DNA from: Sphingobium sp.
GTDB taxonomy: Bacteria > Pseudomonadota > Alphaproteobacteria > Sphingomonadales > Sphingomonadaceae
Length of the DNA: 64,000 bases
Direction of reading: 5' to 3'
NCBI GenBank assembly: GCA_035196065.1
Contig: CP136575.1
Coordinates: 401,001-465,000, forward strand
Shown here: piece by piece, positions 60,707-64,000 of the stretch
How positions within the stretch are numbered: position 1 is the stretch's first letter
Layout of the letters: each line of letters begins with the position of its first letter
The notes under the pieces: model-generated
Told to the model about the DNA's origin: nothing
The model's input: the letters and a program-made list of their open reading frames with translations, nothing else
The model's database searches: none
Made by a program: the position numbers and the translations under genes

Positions 60707-62049
60707 AACGTCCCTCGGGCCGGGGCCGCGTCTGGCGACGCGGCGATGCCGGCTTCGACAAGGCTGTGCTCGCAACCAGCTTTAACGCCCGCGACCCGGG
60801 CGTGCGGCCAGAGCTTCTGGTCGAGGCCAATGATGCAGGTGATGTGCAGGCCGCCTTGCAACTGGCGCGCGACAACCTTTGGCAGGTCAGCATCGTTTCG
60901 GGCGGTCATAGCTGGGCGCAGAACCACATCCGCGACGGCGGACTGCTGCTGAGCATGGCCCGGTTCAACCAGATTACCATTGATCCAGTGACCAGAATTG
61001 CACTGGTTGGTCCCGGATGCTGGGGGCTCGACCTAGATAATGCGCTGCGAAAGCACGGGCTGTTCTTCCCCATCGCCCATGCACCCGATGTCGCGATGGG
61101 TGGGTTTCTGCTGCAAGGCGGTTTCGGCTGGGGCAGCCGCGAACTAGGACTGGCGACCGAGAGTTTGATAGGCATTGATCTGGTGCTGGCCGATGGCCGT
61201 CAGGTCCATGCCAGCGCCAGCGAGAATGCAGACTTGTTCTGGGCCGCGCGCGGATCGGGGCCGGGCTTCTTTGCGGTAGTGCTGCGCTATCACCTAAAGC
61301 TTCACCCCCGCAAAAAGGTCACTGCGTTGAAGCTGCAGGTCTTTCGCCAACGGCATCTGGAGCAGGTCTTTCGTTGGGCCGATGACATCGGCAGCGCCGT
61401 TCCCCAATCCATCGAATTTCAGATACTCATCACCCCTAAGGCGCTGGGTATCTTCCAGCCCGGCATTGAAGTCATCGCGCCGGTTCTTGCCGACAGCTGG
61501 GCCGAAGCGCGTGAAGCGGTGCGTTTTATCTCCGATAGCCCAATCCGGAAGCTGACGAGCTTCACCACCCCGCTTGTGCCCATGAGTACGAGTTTGATGT
61601 CTCGGGCCGCCAATATCACCCATTTCCCACCAGACGTGCGCTGGTGTACCGATAACATTTGGACCGACGCGCCGATCGACAACCTACTGCCCGGCCTGCA
61701 AGCGATTGCCGCCACGATGCCACCTGCGCCGAGCCACAGCCTGTGGCTGAACTGGCATCCACAGCGGCAGCGGCCTGACATGGCGTTCTCGTTAGAGGCG
61801 AAGCGTTATCTTGCGGTCTATGGCGAATGGACGCGTGGGGAGGACGACCATCTGTATGCCAATTGGGCGACTGAACGGATGGCCGCGATGCAGGCGCATG
61901 CTGTGGGCATCCAGTTGGCAGATGAAAACCTGGGAAAAAGGCCGGCTCTCTTCATGAAAGATGAGAATTTGGCGCGGCTGGACCGTTTACGTTGCAAATA
62001 TGATTCCGGGGGGCTTTTCCGAGCATGGATGGGGCGGCCGGGGCTTTGA
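60703..62049 (+). CDS. FAD-linked oxidoreductase (PCMH/BBE type)
   Basis: 448 residues. The FAD-binding PCMH domain has VSGGHSWAQNHI with the His that carries flavin covalently in this family, then GCWGLDLDNALRKHG and GGFLLQGGFGWGSRELGL. The second Cys of bicovalent members is not in the expected place. A BBE-like C terminus (DRLRCKYDSGGLFR in place of KYDPxNxF) closes it. It likely oxidises a phenol or alcohol made in the same pathway. Translationally coupled to the DAPG-hydrolase-like gene. Confidence 0.88.
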   Translation: MKRPSGRGRVWRRGDAGFDKAVLATSFNARDPGVRPELLVEANDAGDVQAALQLARDNLWQVSIVSGGHSWAQNHIRDGGLLLSMARFNQITIDPVTRIALVGPGCWGLDLDNALRKHGLFFPIAHAPDVAMGGFLLQGGFGWGSRELGLATESLIGIDLVLADGRQVHASASENADLFWAARGSGPGFFAVVLRYHLKLHPRKKVTALKLQVFRQRHLEQVFRWADDIGSAVPQSIEFQILITPKALGIFQPGIEVIAPVLADSWAEAREAVRFISDSPIRKLTSFTTPLVPMSTSLMSRAANITHFPPDVRWCTDNIWTDAPIDNLLPGLQAIAATMPPAPSHSLWLNWHPQRQRPDMAFSLEAKRYLAVYGEWTRGEDDHLYANWATERMAAMQAHAVGIQLADENLGKRPALFMKDENLARLDRLRCKYDSGGLFRAWMGRPGL

Positions 62050-62163
62050 TACCGCCCCGTAGCACCGACATGATGTTGCAAAAAAGGTCAGGGCCGGGTC
62101 GCAACCAGAATGGTGCGTTGGATATGATTATCGGAGAAATAGTCCGGGCTATTTGCGTTTGCC

Positions 62164-62784
62164 TTACAGCCCCATAACAATTGCCTTGGCAAAGGCGGGG
62201 CGCTCGCTGATGCGCTGTACATAGGCTCTCAAATTGGTCATTTCTTCTGGAATGCAGACAAGCCGATTGCTCATGAAAGCGGCATGGCCGAGCATAATAT
62301 CTGCACCTGAGAAATCGCCGATCAGATAATCCTTGCCGGCAAGCGTTTCATCGACCGGCTGCCATGCCCGGGTCAGCAATTTGCGTGCCTGCTCCAGGAC
62401 GGTTTCGTCGCGGCGCTCGGGCGGGAGAAGTAGCGTGTGGACGACAATAGTGTTGACGGGAGGCATCACCATGCCTTCGCAATAATGAAACCATTGGAGA
62501 TAGGGGGCAAAGTGAGGTCCATCGACAGCGGGCTTCAACCCGCCATTTTTGTGCCGCTCCAGGATATAGTCGACAATGGCACCGGATTCGAAAATCGATA
62601 TTTCACCGTCGTCGAGAACCGGGACACGGCCTAACGGATGACGGGCACGATGTTCGTCGGATTTGAGATCCTTGGGATGAAACGCCATCAGGTTCAACTC
62701 GTAGGGCAATTCAAGCTCCTCAAGCAACCAACTGATGCGGCTTGCGCGGCTATTCGGTGCAAAGTGTAGCTTCAGACTCATCAT
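62164..62784 (-). CDS. Glutathione S-transferase
   Basis: 206 residues: thioredoxin-like N-terminal domain with APNSRASRISWLLEEL, RVPVLDDG and the ESGAIVDYI glutathione-binding motif, then an all-helical domain with LIGDFSGADIMLGHA. The active-site residue is probably Ser in the first motif. It may conjugate or isomerise products of the adjacent oxidase/hydrolase cassette, as GST-type isomerases partner FAH enzymes elsewhere; here that link is inference. Start at 62784 or the next Met at 62781. Confidence 0.92.
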   Translation of the reverse strand: MMSLKLHFAPNSRASRISWLLEELELPYELNLMAFHPKDLKSDEHRARHPLGRVPVLDDGEISIFESGAIVDYILERHKNGGLKPAVDGPHFAPYLQWFHYCEGMVMPPVNTIVVHTLLLPPERRDETVLEQARKLLTRAWQPVDETLAGKDYLIGDFSGADIMLGHAAFMSNRLVCIPEEMTNLRAYVQRISERPAFAKAIVMGL

Positions 62785-62972
62785 TCCGTCTCCCGGTTAC
62801 ATTTTTTCGACGCCAGGATGTGCAACGTCGAATCCGTCAGTTTTACTTGCATGGGCGCCGTATTGGGCGGCCAGCGAGCACAATGTCAATCAGGCACAAA
62901 GTTCGATTGCGGTAATTGGCAAGTGGGAATGACAGGTTTCGGGCTTGGCATTTGTTCTGCACTGCGACCGCA
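62785..62972. other. Non-coding right part of element III
   Basis: No gene seen between the GST start and the right-end block. Confidence 0.5.
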
Positions 62973-63112
62973 ATTGGGCGCAAAGCTGACACAAAAACAT
63001 TAAGTACAAAGCATTCTAGGCGCACTGCTTTTAAAAATGTTCGGATCGCGTTCGGATTTTTCAGGCGCTCTATAAAAAGCTGATTTAGAACGGAAATTTC
63101 ATAGAGCCGAAT
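62973..63112 (+). repeat. Right-end block of element III
   Basis: Matches the block at 54738-54876: ATTGGGCGCAAA, AACATTAAGTACAAAG, arm repeats at 63038 and 63049 (CGTTCGGAT, one base changed) and ATTTCATAGAGCCGAAT before the core. Confidence 0.75.
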
Positions 63113-63168
63113 CTTGCCAAGGTTGGGGTCGAGGGTTCGAATCCCTTCGCCCGCTCCAGTTTTCTTCA
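63113..63168 (+). repeat. Attachment repeat copy 4 (right end of array)
   Basis: 56 bases identical to the tRNA-Gly 3' end plus CCAGTTTTCTTCA. The sequence beyond should be the original chromosomal DNA downstream of tRNA-Gly. Confidence 0.93.
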
Positions 63169-63306
63169 AAATCTCCAGATTTTCGCCTTCCACCCCGAAC
63201 GGTGCGATCGCGCCTATGCGTCGGGCCGTGGCTGGGGCTGTATGTGGAATATGGGCGCGGCCAGATCTGCTTCCTTCGGCCAAGCGGCGTTTTGATCGGC
63301 GCTTTG

Positions 63307-64000
63307 CTACCCTTGCCTGCCTTGTGTGGAGATCATGCCGATAAGGGCGTTGACGAGCGGGTCCTGCGGAACATTGGCGAGGCTGATCGCGCTGATCGAA
63401 TAACGCGCACCATCTGCCAACGGCATGGGCAGGATGACTAGGTCGCGCGCGGCGGATTGCGCCCGGACATATGGTTCCGGCAGGAGCGTGATCAACGATC
63501 CTTCTGCAGCAAGCGACAGGCAGGTGCTGAGGCTAAGAATCCGGTAATGGGGAAAACTGGCGCGGCGGTATCGTTCCTCCATCTCGACGGGAATCGCCGA
63601 TCGATAGAGCGGATCATAGCCGGGTATAGCCCATTGCTGCTTGAGCAGGATTTCCGGCGAACAATCGGTTTGCAGCACAGGGTGGTCGGCATGCAGCACC
63701 GCGACATATGGCTCATCGATAATCTGCGTTATGCGAAATGACTGCCGGTCCGGCAATGTGCCGATCAGATTGGAATGGTATAGCAACAGTTCTACCTCGC
63801 GCCGCCGCAAACGGGCAAAGGCAAGATCCGGGGGCATTGTTTCTGCGGTAACCCGCACGTCGGGATGGGCCTTGTGGAACATGGCCAACGCAGATGCCAA
63901 GGATGCCTCGATCACTGCGGGCCCTGCGATCAACCGGATATGCCGGGCACCTGAGGAAATATCCTCGCTGACCTGCCCCGCAAAGGCGAGCAGTTCCGCC
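63307..64000 (-). CDS. LysR-type regulator, effector domain (5' end outside window)
   Basis: The frame is open through the right window edge (AELLAFAGQVSEDISSGARHIRLIAGPAV), so the DNA-binding HTH is not visible. About 230 residues of the LysR effector domain are seen: IRLIAGPAVIEASLASALAMF-type start, ELLLYHSNLIGTLP, EPYVAVLHADHPVLQ and SLAAEGSLITLLPE. It lies beyond the last attachment copy, so it is probably native chromosome. Confidence 0.85.
   Translation of the reverse strand, partial: AELLAFAGQVSEDISSGARHIRLIAGPAVIEASLASALAMFHKAHPDVRVTAETMPPDLAFARLRRREVELLLYHSNLIGTLPDRQSFRITQIIDEPYVAVLHADHPVLQTDCSPEILLKQQWAIPGYDPLYRSAIPVEMEERYRRASFPHYRILSLSTCLSLAAEGSLITLLPEPYVRAQSAARDLVILPMPLADGARYSISAISLANVPQDPLVNALIGMISTQGRQG

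Larger units (their letters stand above)
54877..63112. mobile_element. Element III: 8.2-kb integrase-less island with catabolic cassette
   Basis: Bounded by attachment copies 3 and 4, with arm repeats in the right end. It carries an M28 peptidase, FAH-family hydrolase, TetR regulator, DAPG-hydrolase-like protein, FAD oxidase and glutathione transferase. No recombinase gene. Codon use and GC content resemble the chromosome more than element I does. Confidence 0.8.

Noticed and set aside
33158-63168. CRISPR array from repeated TGTTCGGAT and attachment sequences
   Set aside because: Copies are few, unevenly spaced by kilobases, and no cas gene is present.

Overview
The window looks like chromosome of a sphingomonad-type alphaproteobacterium. 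I base this on the style of the TonB-dependent receptor, the MucR-type zinc-finger regulator, the ubiquinol-cytochrome c chaperone / DUF177 / BamE cluster, the GC-rich codon use of the core genes and the overall gene order. No rRNA or species marker is present, so genus is inference.

Region 1 (1-18.3 kb): the 3' end of a recombinase-like gene sits beside a tRNA-Thr(CGT) and its terminator. It is followed by a long minus-strand catabolic cluster: HMG-CoA-lyase-like, HyuA, HyuB, CaiB CoA-transferase, isochorismatase-family hydrolase, thiamin-diphosphate enzyme, class C beta-lactamase-like hydrolase, hydroxyisobutyryl-CoA-hydrolase-like protein and enoyl-CoA hydratase. A divergent GntR/FCD regulator and TonB receptor lie next to it. 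The palindrome ATTGTATACAAT lies between regulator and receptor, and a near-copy lies in front of the catabolic operon, which suggests one regulon for uptake and breakdown of an unidentified compound. A PpiC-like protein and a HupE/UreJ protein follow.

Region 2 (18.3-33.2 kb) is housekeeping: CDP-alcohol phosphatidyltransferase, DUF177, ubiquinol-cytochrome c chaperone, bamE, maeB, mutS, a NupC-type nucleoside transporter, a queuosine-precursor transporter, argB, yggT, folD, a lipoprotein, marC, a LON-substrate-binding protein and a CnoX-like thioredoxin, ending in tRNA-Gly(GCC).

Region 3 (33.2-63.2 kb) is an array of three integrated elements stacked behind that tRNA-Gly. The last ~46-56 bp of the tRNA gene and following bases recur exactly at 33187, 53088, 54877 and 63113, and each right-hand copy is preceded by the repeat TGTTCGGAT. 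Element I (~19.9 kb) has the only full-length integrase, a kinase-like gene paired with a 533-aa protein with a polyaspartate tail, a serine recombinase with its own inverted repeat, pieces of RHS toxin genes with candidate immunity genes (one tip has a zinc-metalloprotease motif), a short tyrosine recombinase, MucR and RHH regulators, and a 955-aa primase-helicase-like replication protein. Element II (~1.8 kb) carries an SGNH hydrolase and two gene stumps. Element III (~8.2 kb) carries an M28 peptidase and a small catabolic cassette: FAH-family hydrolase, TetR, DAPG-hydrolase-like C-C hydrolase, FAD oxidase and a glutathione transferase. Chromosome resumes at ~63.2 kb with a LysR regulator cut by the window edge.

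The best candidates for something new are the accreted tRNA-Gly array itself, the kinase-like/polyaspartate pair, the RHS-tip reservoir, and the replication module with a perfect palindrome.
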